A DNA stretch of 5,297 nucleotides from a bacterium (GTDB lineage: Bacteria > Krumholzibacteriota > Krumholzibacteriia > LZORAL124-64-63): contig JAUVBS010000178.1 of the NCBI GenBank assembly GCA_030591105.1, positions 1 to 5,297 of the forward strand, written 5' to 3'. The translations under genes and the position numbers were made by a program. The notes beneath the pieces are model-generated. The model worked only from the letters and a program-made list of their open reading frames with translations. It did not search any database and was not told the origin of the DNA. Below are positions 1 to 4,760 of this stretch, piece by piece. Numbering within the stretch: the stretch's first letter is position 1; each line of letters starts with the position of its first letter.

Positions 1-47
1 AAATTGTGGGCGTCAGAACCGCGCTGGGCAAGCGGCCGGCCACGTGA
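1..47 (+). CDS. Possible 3' end of an upstream gene (partial)
   Basis: Reading from base 3, fourteen codons run to a TGA at 45-47 and give IVGVRTALGKRPAT. Twelve or so of the fourteen codons end in G or C, which matches the bias of the clear genes in this window better than the other plus frames here, and the sequence becomes AT-richer immediately after the stop, as an intergenic leader would. The fragment is far too short to assign a family, and its start lies outside the window. It could equally be non-coding. Confidence 0.25.
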   Translation, partial: IVGVRTALGKRPAT

Positions 48-71
48 ATATACAACCGAGCAGACGAATCA

Positions 72-100
72 TTGCGGATACTCCCTGTTTGCTGTATTTA
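72..100 (+). promoter_or_regulatory. Weak candidate sigma70 promoter for the exported-protein pair
   Basis: TTGCGG at 72-77 and TATTTA at 95-100 are separated by 17 nt. Each box matches only three of six consensus positions, but they lie in the AT-richest part of the leader and roughly 100 nt upstream of the first exported-protein gene. A small inverted repeat, GCGGT (117-121) with ACCGC (128-132), follows and would fall in the 5' untranslated region. Low confidence. Confidence 0.25.
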
Positions 101-200
101 GGCGGGAGACTTGTGAGCGGTTGCGCGACCGCCGGTGCAATGATGTTGCCGCGCGGGGAACCGGGCACACGGCCGCTTGCGAACCATGGGAGTAGTAGAA

Positions 201-695
201 ATGAAGAAGGTTGTATTGCTAGCAGTCGTATCGTTGATGGTCATCGGCGCCGTCGCACAGGCGCAGACCGGCACAACGGCCAAGGCTGAGGCAGAATCAC
301 CCGACAAGTATATCGAATTACTACGCTCGGATCTTCGCGCCAACCGCGTCACGATCATCACCGAGGCGATGCACTTCACCGAGGAAGAGGGTAAGGTGTT
401 CTGGCCACTCTATCGGGAATACGAGTTGGAACTCATGGCACTCGGCGACAATAAAATCGCGCTGATCAAGGATTACGCCGACAACTTCCACACGATGACC
501 GACGATAAGGCGATGGAGTTGATGAAGACCTCGATGAAGTACGATGAAAATACGCTCAAGCTACGTAAGAATTATCTCGGCAAGTTCGCCAAGATCTTAC
601 CGGGTACGAAGGCGGCCAAGTTCTTCCAGATCGACCGCAGGATCGCCGGGTTGATCGACCTGCAGATCGCCTCAGCGCTGCCGCTGTTCGAGTAA
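201..695 (+). CDS. Small exported helical protein, Spy/CpxP-like in outline (paralog 1)
   Basis: The product is 164 aa and probably periplasmic. The start at ATG 201 is chosen because GGGAG (188-192) lies 8 nt upstream and because it places a classic Sec signal peptide at the N-terminus: MKK, a hydrophobic core (residues 4-18) and an AQA cleavage site (19-21), giving a mature protein of about 143 aa beginning at Gln22. In-frame TTG 177 and ATG 186 would only add residues in front of the signal. The mature part has no cysteines and looks almost entirely helical and charged. Landmarks are PDKYIE (34-39), FTEEEGKVFWPLYREY (59-74), KLRK (120-123) and KILPGTKAAKFFQID (131-145), with a terminal PLFE. 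The FTEEE-FWPLY segment is reminiscent of the LTxxQ-type repeats of the periplasmic chaperones Spy and CpxP, but that link is an inference. A 59% identical paralog lies immediately downstream. Precise function is unknown. Confidence 0.88.
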   Translation: MKKVVLLAVVSLMVIGAVAQAQTGTTAKAEAESPDKYIELLRSDLRANRVTIITEAMHFTEEEGKVFWPLYREYELELMALGDNKIALIKDYADNFHTMTDDKAMELMKTSMKYDENTLKLRKNYLGKFAKILPGTKAAKFFQIDRRIAGLIDLQIASALPLFE

Positions 696-709
696 CGATG
701 GTAACGATC
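692..709 (+). repeat. Two-copy 9-bp tandem repeat over the stop codon
   Basis: GTAACGATG (692-700) is followed directly by GTAACGATC (701-709), matching at eight of nine positions. The first copy contains the TAA stop of paralog 1. It is short enough to be chance, but two other gene ends in this window are also tandemly duplicated. Confidence 0.5.
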
Positions 710-712
710 TTC

Positions 713-761
713 GTACCGAGCGCCTCGGCCGGCGTGCATGCCGGATGCGAACACTCGGTAC
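713..761 (+). promoter_or_regulatory. Nested inverted repeat in the spacer between the paralogs
   Basis: GTACCGAG (713-720) is a perfect 8-bp complement of CTCGGTAC (754-761). Inside it, CCGGC (729-733) pairs with GCCGG (740-744) around GTGCAT. In RNA this gives a two-level stem-loop beginning 18 nt after the stop of paralog 1 and ending 33 nt before the start of paralog 2. No T-run follows, so it is not a standard intrinsic terminator. It could attenuate read-through, stabilise or process the dicistronic mRNA, or be a DNA-binding palindrome. The choice between these is inference. Confidence 0.5.
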
Positions 762-794
762 ATCACCGCTCATGAATCTGAGGAGATTGAAGAG

Positions 795-1286
795 ATGAAG
801 AAATTCGTAGTACTTACCGCCCTTTCGTTGCTGCTCGTCACCACCGTCGCGTCGGCGCAGGTTGGCACCTCTGCGACCAAGGCCGACAACCCCGACAAGT
901 ATATCGAGATGTTCCGGTCCGATCTGGCCGTCGAGCGCGTCAACATCATTACCGAGGTGATGGATTTCACGACCGAAGAGGGTGAGGTCTTCTGGCCGCT
1001 ATATCGCGAGTACGATCTCGCCAAATCCAAGATCGGTGACCAGAGCATCGCTCTGATCAAGACGTTCGCGGATAACTTCGGCGCGATGACCGATGACATG
1101 GCGAAAGACATCGTCCACGGCTCGGCGAAGATCCAGCAGGAGCGGATCAAGCTGCGCAAGCAGTACTTCGACAAGGTGGCCAAGATCATACCCTCGCACA
1201 AGGCCGCCAGGTTCTACCAGATCGACAGCGTGATCGATCAACTGGTCAACTTGCAGGTCGCTGGTTCGCTGCCGCTGTTCGAATAG
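795..1286 (+). CDS. Small exported helical protein, Spy/CpxP-like in outline (paralog 2)
   Basis: The product is 163 aa. ATG 795 is preferred over the in-frame ATG 738 because AGGAG (781-785) sits 9 nt before it and because it starts a clean Sec signal peptide: MKK, hydrophobic residues 4-18 and an ASA cleavage site at 19-21, leaving about 142 aa from Gln22. ATG 738 lies inside the spacer hairpin and has no ribosome site. From PDKYIE (33-38) to the C-terminus it aligns without gaps to the upstream paralog, with 77 of 131 positions identical by eye. The most conserved parts are FWPLYREY (66-73), IALIK plus ADNF (85-95), the PxxKAA-F-QID stretch (133-144) and the terminal LPLFE. The middle, residues about 102-117, is the most divergent. 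No cysteines or metal-binding clusters are visible. It is probably periplasmic and possibly co-transcribed with paralog 1. Function is unassigned, and the Spy-like chaperone comparison is only structural intuition. Confidence 0.88.
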   Translation: MKKFVVLTALSLLLVTTVASAQVGTSATKADNPDKYIEMFRSDLAVERVNIITEVMDFTTEEGEVFWPLYREYDLAKSKIGDQSIALIKTFADNFGAMTDDMAKDIVHGSAKIQQERIKLRKQYFDKVAKIIPSHKAARFYQIDSVIDQLVNLQVAGSLPLFE

Positions 1287-1303
1287 CAATTCAGGGTGGA
1301 CTT

Positions 1304-1339
1304 TCAGCTGCGCGTCGCCGCTCGGCGGCGCGCGGCTGG
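1304..1339 (+). terminator. Very strong GC hairpin ending the paralog pair
   Basis: Bases 1305-1319 pair with 1324-1338 as a 15-bp stem with two G-T wobbles, extendable by one T-G pair, around the four-base loop GCTC. It starts 18 nt after the TAG of paralog 2. No T-tract follows, as is common in GC-rich genomes, so termination may need Rho or rely on the hairpin alone. The stem would also protect the 3' end of the mRNA. Confidence 0.65.
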
Positions 1340-1416
1340 TTGCCGCACGAGACCGGGAGAGACGCAATATCGCGACTGTTCCCCCGCGTAACCGGCCCAC
1401 CTTGATCGAGATCGCA

Positions 1417-1444
1417 GTGACAAGGCGACCTCCGCTACTTTAAT
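1417..1444 (+). promoter_or_regulatory. Sigma70-type promoter of the SpoIIAA-like gene
   Basis: GTGACA (1417-1422; five of six to TTGACA) and TTTAAT (1439-1444; five of six to TATAAT) are separated by 16 nt in an otherwise GC-rich gap. Transcription would start near 1451, leaving an untranslated leader of about 40 nt that contains the GGAG site (1481-1484). Lying after a strong hairpin, it implies that the following gene is transcribed independently of the exported-protein pair. Confidence 0.6.
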
Positions 1445-1492
1445 TTGAATTGCGACGTCACGCCCGCTCGTAAGTCGATCGGAGCGCCACCG

Positions 1493-1867
1493 ATGCCCAT
1501 ATCTTACCGCTACGACCCGGACCGCGATCTGATCCTCTCGACCTTCAGCGGTTTCGTGAGCCAGCAGGACCTGCTCGATTTCATCGACAGCGTGCACGCC
1601 GACGAGCACTTCAGATCCACCGCCAATGAACTGATCGTCACCGAGAACACCACCGGCACCGATATGGATGCCGACCTGCTGCTCCTCATATCGCAGCGCT
1701 CGCAAGAGCTGTCGCTGACGACTCCGGACAAGAAGATCGCGCTGGTTCCGACCACCGAGCTGGATTTCGGCTTCGCGCGCATGTACAAATCCATGGCGGA
1801 GAAAACGCTGTGGCAAGTGGAGATCTTCCGCGTCCGAGACGAGGCGCTCCTCTGGCTGCAAGATTGA
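1493..1867 (+). CDS. SpoIIAA-like (STAS/SEC14-type) single-domain protein
   Basis: The product is 124 aa, cytosolic, with no signal or membrane segment. ATG 1493 is chosen because GGAG (1481-1484) is 8 nt upstream; the longer in-frame TTG 1445 overlaps the promoter's downstream edge and adds a proline/basic tail unlike the family. The pattern is that of the SpoIIAA-like family: an opening strand pair YRYDPDRDLILSTFSG (5-20), an amphipathic helix SQQDLLDFIDSV (23-34), a strand ELIVTENT (46-53), a helix, the strand KKIALVPT (80-87), then FGFARMYKSM (92-101) and a closing VEIFRVRDEALLWL (109-122). The length is typical of the family. Members are poorly understood; the fold is related to anti-sigma antagonists and lipid-binding SEC14 domains. 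No partner kinase or sigma factor is visible nearby. Its role here, perhaps a regulatory or lipid-interacting module, is inference. Confidence 0.8.
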   Translation: MPISYRYDPDRDLILSTFSGFVSQQDLLDFIDSVHADEHFRSTANELIVTENTTGTDMDADLLLLISQRSQELSLTTPDKKIALVPTTELDFGFARMYKSMAEKTLWQVEIFRVRDEALLWLQD

Positions 1868-1900
1868 TTGATCGGTCTGGCTGCAAGATCGATTCGGCGG
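1851..1900 (+). repeat. 25-bp tandem duplication across the SpoIIAA-like gene's stop codon
   Basis: Copy 1 (1851-1875) and copy 2 (1876-1900) abut exactly. The first 19 bases, TCTGGCTGCAAGATTGATT, match in copy 2 except for one T-to-C change; overall 21 of 25 positions agree. Copy 1 carries the last codons (WLQD) and the TGA, so copy 2 is a decayed duplicate of the gene's own 3' end lying just outside it. Confidence 0.75.
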
Positions 1901-1930
1901 CGGCGCGACCGCAACGGATTGCGAGCCGCC
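1899..1930 (+). terminator. Possible stem-loop after the SpoIIAA-like gene
   Basis: GGCGGC (1899-1904) pairs with GCCGCC (1925-1930), and inside it CGCAA (1910-1914) pairs with TTGCG (1919-1923) around a CGGA loop, with an internal bulge between the stems. It lies 31 nt after the stop and 63 nt before the S41 start. There is no T-run. It may be a weak terminator or a leader structure of the next gene. I found no convincing promoter between here and 1993, so the S41 gene may be read through from upstream. Confidence 0.35.
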
Positions 1931-1993
1931 CCGTCCAGTGATACACCCGCCGCGGACAAAGACAGCAGATCGAAGTAGACGAACGGAGATCCA

Positions 1994-3544
1994 GTGCGAA
2001 GAAGTCGATCCCGCCACTGCGTCCACACGCGACTGGCGACCGCCGGCCAGACTCATTACCCCACGACAACCGCGTTCGTGTTGGCCGCGTTCGTATTGGC
2101 CGTGTTCTTACTGGCCCCGTTCGTCATTCCCGGGTTCGTTGCGCCCGTCTTGGGTGGTATGCCGGCCGACCGGTTGGTGCCGGCACAAGACATCGAGTCC
2201 GACCTCGACGCGTTCACCAGCCAGGTCGCGGCACGATCTGCCTACCTGCAGCTCGTGCCGATGGACTTCGAGGCAGCAGTGGCCGTGGTCCGACAGCGCA
2301 GCCAGTCCCGCGGTGGTCTGACCCTCGGCGAGCTGGGTGCGGCACTGCAACGGATCCTCGCTGCGACCGGTGATCCCACTGCCCGGGTGTTCGGTGTCGA
2401 TCCACCGGGTCCGTTCTTACCGTTCGCCATCGACCCGGTGCAAGATCGCTACGTCGCCACCTGGCACGACGGCGCTGGTTTCCTGGTCGCGGACAAACCG
2501 TACCTCTCCGCGCTCGACGGCGATCCGGTGGGTATCTGGCTCGGCCGCCTGGACGACCGGCTGCCGGCGGGGCCGGCGACCTACCGTCGCCAGATCGGTC
2601 TCGATCTACTGCAGGCGTTCAGTGAGGCACAGCAGATTGCCGAGCGCGGACCCGATAGCACCATCACGGTACGTTTATCCGGCGCCGACCTGGGCACTGG
2701 TCAGGATATCAAGGTGGCCTTGGCCGGTACCCGCGCCGGCCAACTCATCTGGCCGCAGCACGACAGCGCTGTGCTCACAGGTAACATCGGCTACTTGCGG
2801 CTGCCGCGTATGGGCAGCCGCGCGGTCGATCAGATCCGCAGGTGGATGCCTCGCTTCGAACGTACGGTCGGTTTGATCGTCGATGTCCGCGGCAACACCG
2901 GCGGGACACGCGACGCGTTTCGGGAACTCTTCCCCTACTTCATACGCTTCGACGACCCTCCTTTCGTGGCCGGAGCGACTGTTTACCGCGAGCACCCCGG
3001 CACGCGACTGGCCGACCTGGTCGATTTGACCGGTCAGACGGCGGACTGGCTGGACTGGAACGTCGCCGAGGGTGCGGCGATCAAAGCGTTTCGGGCGCGC
3101 TTCACGCCGGCCGACTCGACGCCGGCCGACTCGACGGCGGCCGCGGCGATCGGGCCGTGGCGATACCTGGTCGTCACGCGGCAGGAAAAAGACCCGCGCT
3201 ATCCCTATCTCGAACACGTCGTCGTGTTGATGGACAGCGCCTGCCGGGGGTCCACCGAACTGCTACTGGCCTCATGCCAGGGCCGGTTCAAGATCGCTCT
3301 GATGGGCACACCGAGCGGAGGCGTTCCTGACGGAGCTGAAGCGTTCGTCCTGGGGCGCACGAGTCTCAAGATCGAGGTTTCCTCGCTGGTAACCTACCTG
3401 GTGGACGGACGCCGGCTCGGCGCCGCCTCCATCGAGCCTGATATCCTGAGTTTTCCAGTGCCGGAGTCCTTCCTGCCCGCCGCAAAAGACGTCCAGCTCG
3501 AATCCGCACGGAAGTACCTCGTGGCTCGAAAAGGGCTAAGATGA
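1994..3544 (+). CDS. Membrane-anchored S41-family (C-terminal processing peptidase-like) protein, probably non-canonical active site
   Basis: The product is 516 aa. The GTG start has GGAG (1985-1988) 5 nt upstream. A basic N-terminus (MRRSRSR) and hydrophobic residues 27-52 form a signal anchor or signal peptide with no clear cleavage site, so the bulk is extracytoplasmic. Residues about 60-130 are helical. A degenerate PDZ-like part ends in LDGDPVGIWLGRL (174-186). The peptidase core starts at GNIGYLRLPRM (263-273), followed by the family hallmark DVRGNTGG (297-304), the nucleophile region MDSACRGSTELL (413-424) and MGTPSGGVPDG (437-447). S41 peptidases such as Tsp/Prc carry Ser three residues before the Glu and Lys 25 residues after that Ser. 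Here those positions are Gly419 and Val444, with Ser420 one residue off. It may therefore be inactive or use an altered dyad. A low-complexity insert (TPADS twice, 371-380) precedes the nucleophile region. Family assignment is firm; substrate is unknown. Confidence 0.85.
   Translation: MRRSRSRHCVHTRLATAGQTHYPTTTAFVLAAFVLAVFLLAPFVIPGFVAPVLGGMPADRLVPAQDIESDLDAFTSQVAARSAYLQLVPMDFEAAVAVVRQRSQSRGGLTLGELGAALQRILAATGDPTARVFGVDPPGPFLPFAIDPVQDRYVATWHDGAGFLVADKPYLSALDGDPVGIWLGRLDDRLPAGPATYRRQIGLDLLQAFSEAQQIAERGPDSTITVRLSGADLGTGQDIKVALAGTRAGQLIWPQHDSAVLTGNIGYLRLPRMGSRAVDQIRRWMPRFERTVGLIVDVRGNTGGTRDAFRELFPYFIRFDDPPFVAGATVYREHPGTRLADLVDLTGQTADWLDWNVAEGAAIKAFRARFTPADSTPADSTAAAAIGPWRYLVVTRQEKDPRYPYLEHVVVLMDSACRGSTELLLASCQGRFKIALMGTPSGGVPDGAEAFVLGRTSLKIEVSSLVTYLVDGRRLGAASIEPDILSFPVPESFLPAAKDVQLESARKYLVARKGLR
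2072..2125 (+). repeat. Degenerate 15-bp tandem repeat encoding the membrane segment
   Basis: Three and a half in-frame units encode AFVLA, AFVLA, VFLLA, PFV. Unit 1 (2072-2086) and unit 2 (2087-2101) differ at one of 15 bases (GCGTTCGTGTTGGCC against GCGTTCGTATTGGCC). Unit 3 (2102-2116) differs from unit 2 at three, and a partial CCGTTCGTC follows (2117-2125). The transmembrane/signal helix of the S41 protein thus seems to have grown by tandem duplication of a five-codon unit. Confidence 0.65.
3104..3133 (+). repeat. Perfect 15-bp tandem duplication encoding TPADS-TPADS
   Basis: ACGCCGGCCGACTCG occurs twice without mismatch (3104-3118 and 3119-3133), followed by a decayed partial unit ACGGCGGCC. 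It is in frame in the S41 gene and encodes TPADSTPADST, a flexible loop-like insert between the core and the nucleophile region. The lack of any mismatch suggests a recent duplication. Confidence 0.85.
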
Positions 3545-3576
3545 CCGCTGGCGACGCTGTTTTGCATCGCCGGCGG
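3545..3576 (+). terminator. Stem-loop directly after the S41 stop codon
   Basis: CCGCTGGCGA (3545-3554) pairs with TCGCCGGCGG (3567-3576) over 10 bp with one T-G wobble, starting at the base after the TGA. The 12-nt loop (3555-3566) contains TGTTTTG. No T-tract follows. It is a plausible terminator or 3'-end stabiliser for the S41 transcript. Confidence 0.5.
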
Positions 3577-3577
3577 A

Positions 3578-3629
3578 CTGAGTTCACGGGCTGAGTTCAC
3601 GGGCTGAGTTCACGGGCTGAGTTCGCGGA
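3578..3629 (+). repeat. Four-copy 13-bp tandem repeat
   Basis: CTGAGTTCACGGG is present three times without mismatch (3578-3590, 3591-3603, 3604-3616), then once with two changes (3617-3629, CTGAGTTCGCGGA). The unit is not a multiple of three and lies outside any supported gene, one base after the hairpin that follows the S41 gene. It has no internal palindrome and no spacers, so it is a simple minisatellite-like array and not CRISPR. Confidence 0.92.
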
Positions 3630-3686
3630 AGATAACAGAGCGCGGACCAGCGGATTGTTGGGGGACAATACCGTTGCGGCCCACGC

Positions 3687-3770
3687 CCTGTAAGAACCAC
3701 AGGTGGAAGGGGCAATCCCTCAAGCCCCCTCCGTCCCGGCGGCGCGCGCGAGAAATTCTAAGCGCGCGTC
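3687..3770. other. Run of three hairpins in the convergent gap (3545-3858)
   Basis: The 314-nt gap between the convergent S41 and HDOD genes holds no supported gene. After the terminator-like hairpin and the 13-bp array come three stem-loops in a row: CCTGT/ACAGG (3687-3691 with 3699-3703); a 9-bp stem with one mismatch (3705-3713 with 3724-3732, loop AATCCCTCAA); and a 9-bp GC stem with one wobble (3741-3749 with 3762-3770, loop GAGAAATTCTAA). An AT-rich stretch (3794-3842) follows, containing a weak TTTTCG/CGAAAA stem (3820-3825 with 3835-3840) near the HDOD stop. The set could be a bidirectional terminator, a structured RNA or an intergenic repeat element. Strand is undecided and I recognise no RNA family. 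Confidence 0.4.
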
Positions 3771-3858
3771 ATCGGGTTGGACGCACGCTGGGCACGAAAA
3801 TCACAAAGAAAATGAGAATTTTTCGCTATACCGTCGAAAATATGTCCGCGCACACCGG

Positions 3859-4746
3859 TCAAGCTTCGCGAAACAGGTCCTCGATGCCGACGAGATTCTT
3901 CCGGATGTCCCAGATGAGCTGGGGCATCTGCTCCGAGGTCAGTTCGAGACGGGCCAGAACCCCTTGCTGCCGCTCGAGCGAGACCTCTACGCTCAGATCT
4001 GTCGTCCCTTCCTGGCCGACGTTCCAGGCCGCGCAAACGACCTGGGCCAGCTGGATGACGACGCCCCCGATGTGCGTGCCGGTTTCCAGCGGATTGGCGT
4101 GGTGGTCACGAACCGGGGCACTGATCGTCGTCGGAATATTCCACTGCTTGAAGAGGTATTCGGCCAGAGCCGCGTGATCGAGTCCGACCACCTCGCTCTC
4201 TTCTTTCCGGGTAATGTGCCGTTGGCCCGCACCGGGATCCAGGAAATCGTCGATCACCAGCTTGCCCGCATCGTGCAGCAGGCCGGCGACGAATGCCTCT
4301 TCGCCGTGCAGCGAACAGGCCGGCGCGGCGTTGGCGATCTCGCGGGCCGCCATCCCGACCGCCAGCGCATGAGCCCAGAATCCAGACTCCGGTTCGTACC
4401 GGTAGTTCATCAACTCGCGCCGCATCGTCCCTTCGGTGCTGACGGCATAGACAATCTTCTTCATGTCGTCCAGCCCGATCAACACCACCGCTTCGGCGAT
4501 GGAGCGTATCGAGCGCGGCTTACCATAGATCCCACTGTTGGCCAGGCGCAGCAAGCGGGCGACCAGCGCCTGGTCCTTGCAGATGACCGCTTCGAAATCC
4601 TTGGCGGTGAAGAACTCCTTGCGGGCGAGTTCCAGAAACTCAGCGACGACATTTGACAGGCTCGGCAGCTTTTCGATCCGCTCGAGCACTTCGAAACGGA
4701 CGGTGCGCCAGTCCTGTGTGTTACGGGTCGCGGTCGCGATGGGCAT
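3859..4746 (-). CDS. HDOD-domain signalling protein
   Basis: The product is 295 aa, cytosolic, with no signal or membrane segment. ATG 4746 is chosen because AGGAG on the minus strand (4758-4754) is 7 nt upstream. The alternative GTG 4764 overlaps the upstream stop as GTGA and would add six residues. The HDOD domain spans about residues 15-220: the entry helix IEKLPSLSNVVAEFLEL (24-40); DFEAVICKDQALVARLLRLANS (50-71), the typical HDOD helix pair; SIAEAVVLIGLDDMKKIV (82-99); then FWAHALAVG (123-131), FVAGLLHDAGKLVID (152-166), LDHAALAEYLFKQWNIP (189-205) and VRDHHAN (212-218). His126, His158-Asp159, His191 and His215-His216 resemble HD-superfamily metal ligands. HDOD proteins usually act in signal transduction as protein-interaction modules, often tied to motility, surface behaviour or c-di-GMP. 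Residues 221-295 form a helical tail. It follows a pseudopilin gene, probably in one operon. Target unknown. Confidence 0.92.
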   Translation of the reverse strand: MPIATATRNTQDWRTVRFEVLERIEKLPSLSNVVAEFLELARKEFFTAKDFEAVICKDQALVARLLRLANSGIYGKPRSIRSIAEAVVLIGLDDMKKIVYAVSTEGTMRRELMNYRYEPESGFWAHALAVGMAAREIANAAPACSLHGEEAFVAGLLHDAGKLVIDDFLDPGAGQRHITRKEESEVVGLDHAALAEYLFKQWNIPTTISAPVRDHHANPLETGTHIGGVVIQLAQVVCAAWNVGQEGTTDLSVEVSLERQQGVLARLELTSEQMPQLIWDIRKNLVGIEDLFREA

Positions 4747-4752
4747 GGATCG

Positions 4753-4759
4753 TCTCCTC
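4753..4759 (-). promoter_or_regulatory. Shine-Dalgarno site that decides the HDOD start
   Basis: GAGGAGA on the minus strand lies between the upstream gene's TGA (4763-4761) and ATG 4746, at a 7-nt spacing ideal for that ATG. It lies downstream of GTG 4764, so it cannot serve that codon. Being placed directly after the pseudopilin stop, it suits coupled translation or re-initiation. Confidence 0.7.
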
Positions 4760-4760
4760 G

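Noticed and set aside
4..195. A 63-residue plus-strand frame at the window start
   Set aside because: Third-position bias is weak, the composition is Arg/Cys-rich and it runs through the probable promoter up to the Shine-Dalgarno site of the first gene.
738..794. ATG 738 as the start of paralog 2
   Set aside because: It lies in the spacer hairpin without a ribosome site and would bury the signal peptide behind 19 polar residues.
1919..1947. TTGCGA with a weak -10 as an S41-gene promoter
   Set aside because: The candidate -10 boxes at 15-17 nt spacing (GATACA, TACACC) match poorly, and the TTGCGA is used by the stem of a hairpin.
1304..2056. A 250-residue open frame on the minus strand
   Set aside because: It is antisense to the SpoIIAA-like gene and runs through the terminator hairpin, the promoter and the gap. 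No family pattern is visible.
3578..3629. CRISPR array
   Set aside because: The units abut with no spacers and are only 13 bp, so this is a simple tandem repeat.
3671..3700. Resemblance of GCGGCCCACGCCCTGTAA to part of a cobalamin riboswitch
   Set aside because: The other conserved boxes are not found in order, and no plus-strand gene follows; the next gene is convergent.
3794..3842. Promoter in the AT-rich stretch next to the HDOD stop
   Set aside because: TATA-like hexamers exist on both strands but have no good -35 partner, and there is no gene in a suitable position downstream on either strand.
3703..4656. A 317-residue open frame on the plus strand
   Set aside because: It lies antisense to the HDOD gene, which has clear family motifs and a ribosome site. 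The translation is Arg/Gly/Asp-rich without domains, as expected from a shadow frame in GC-rich DNA.
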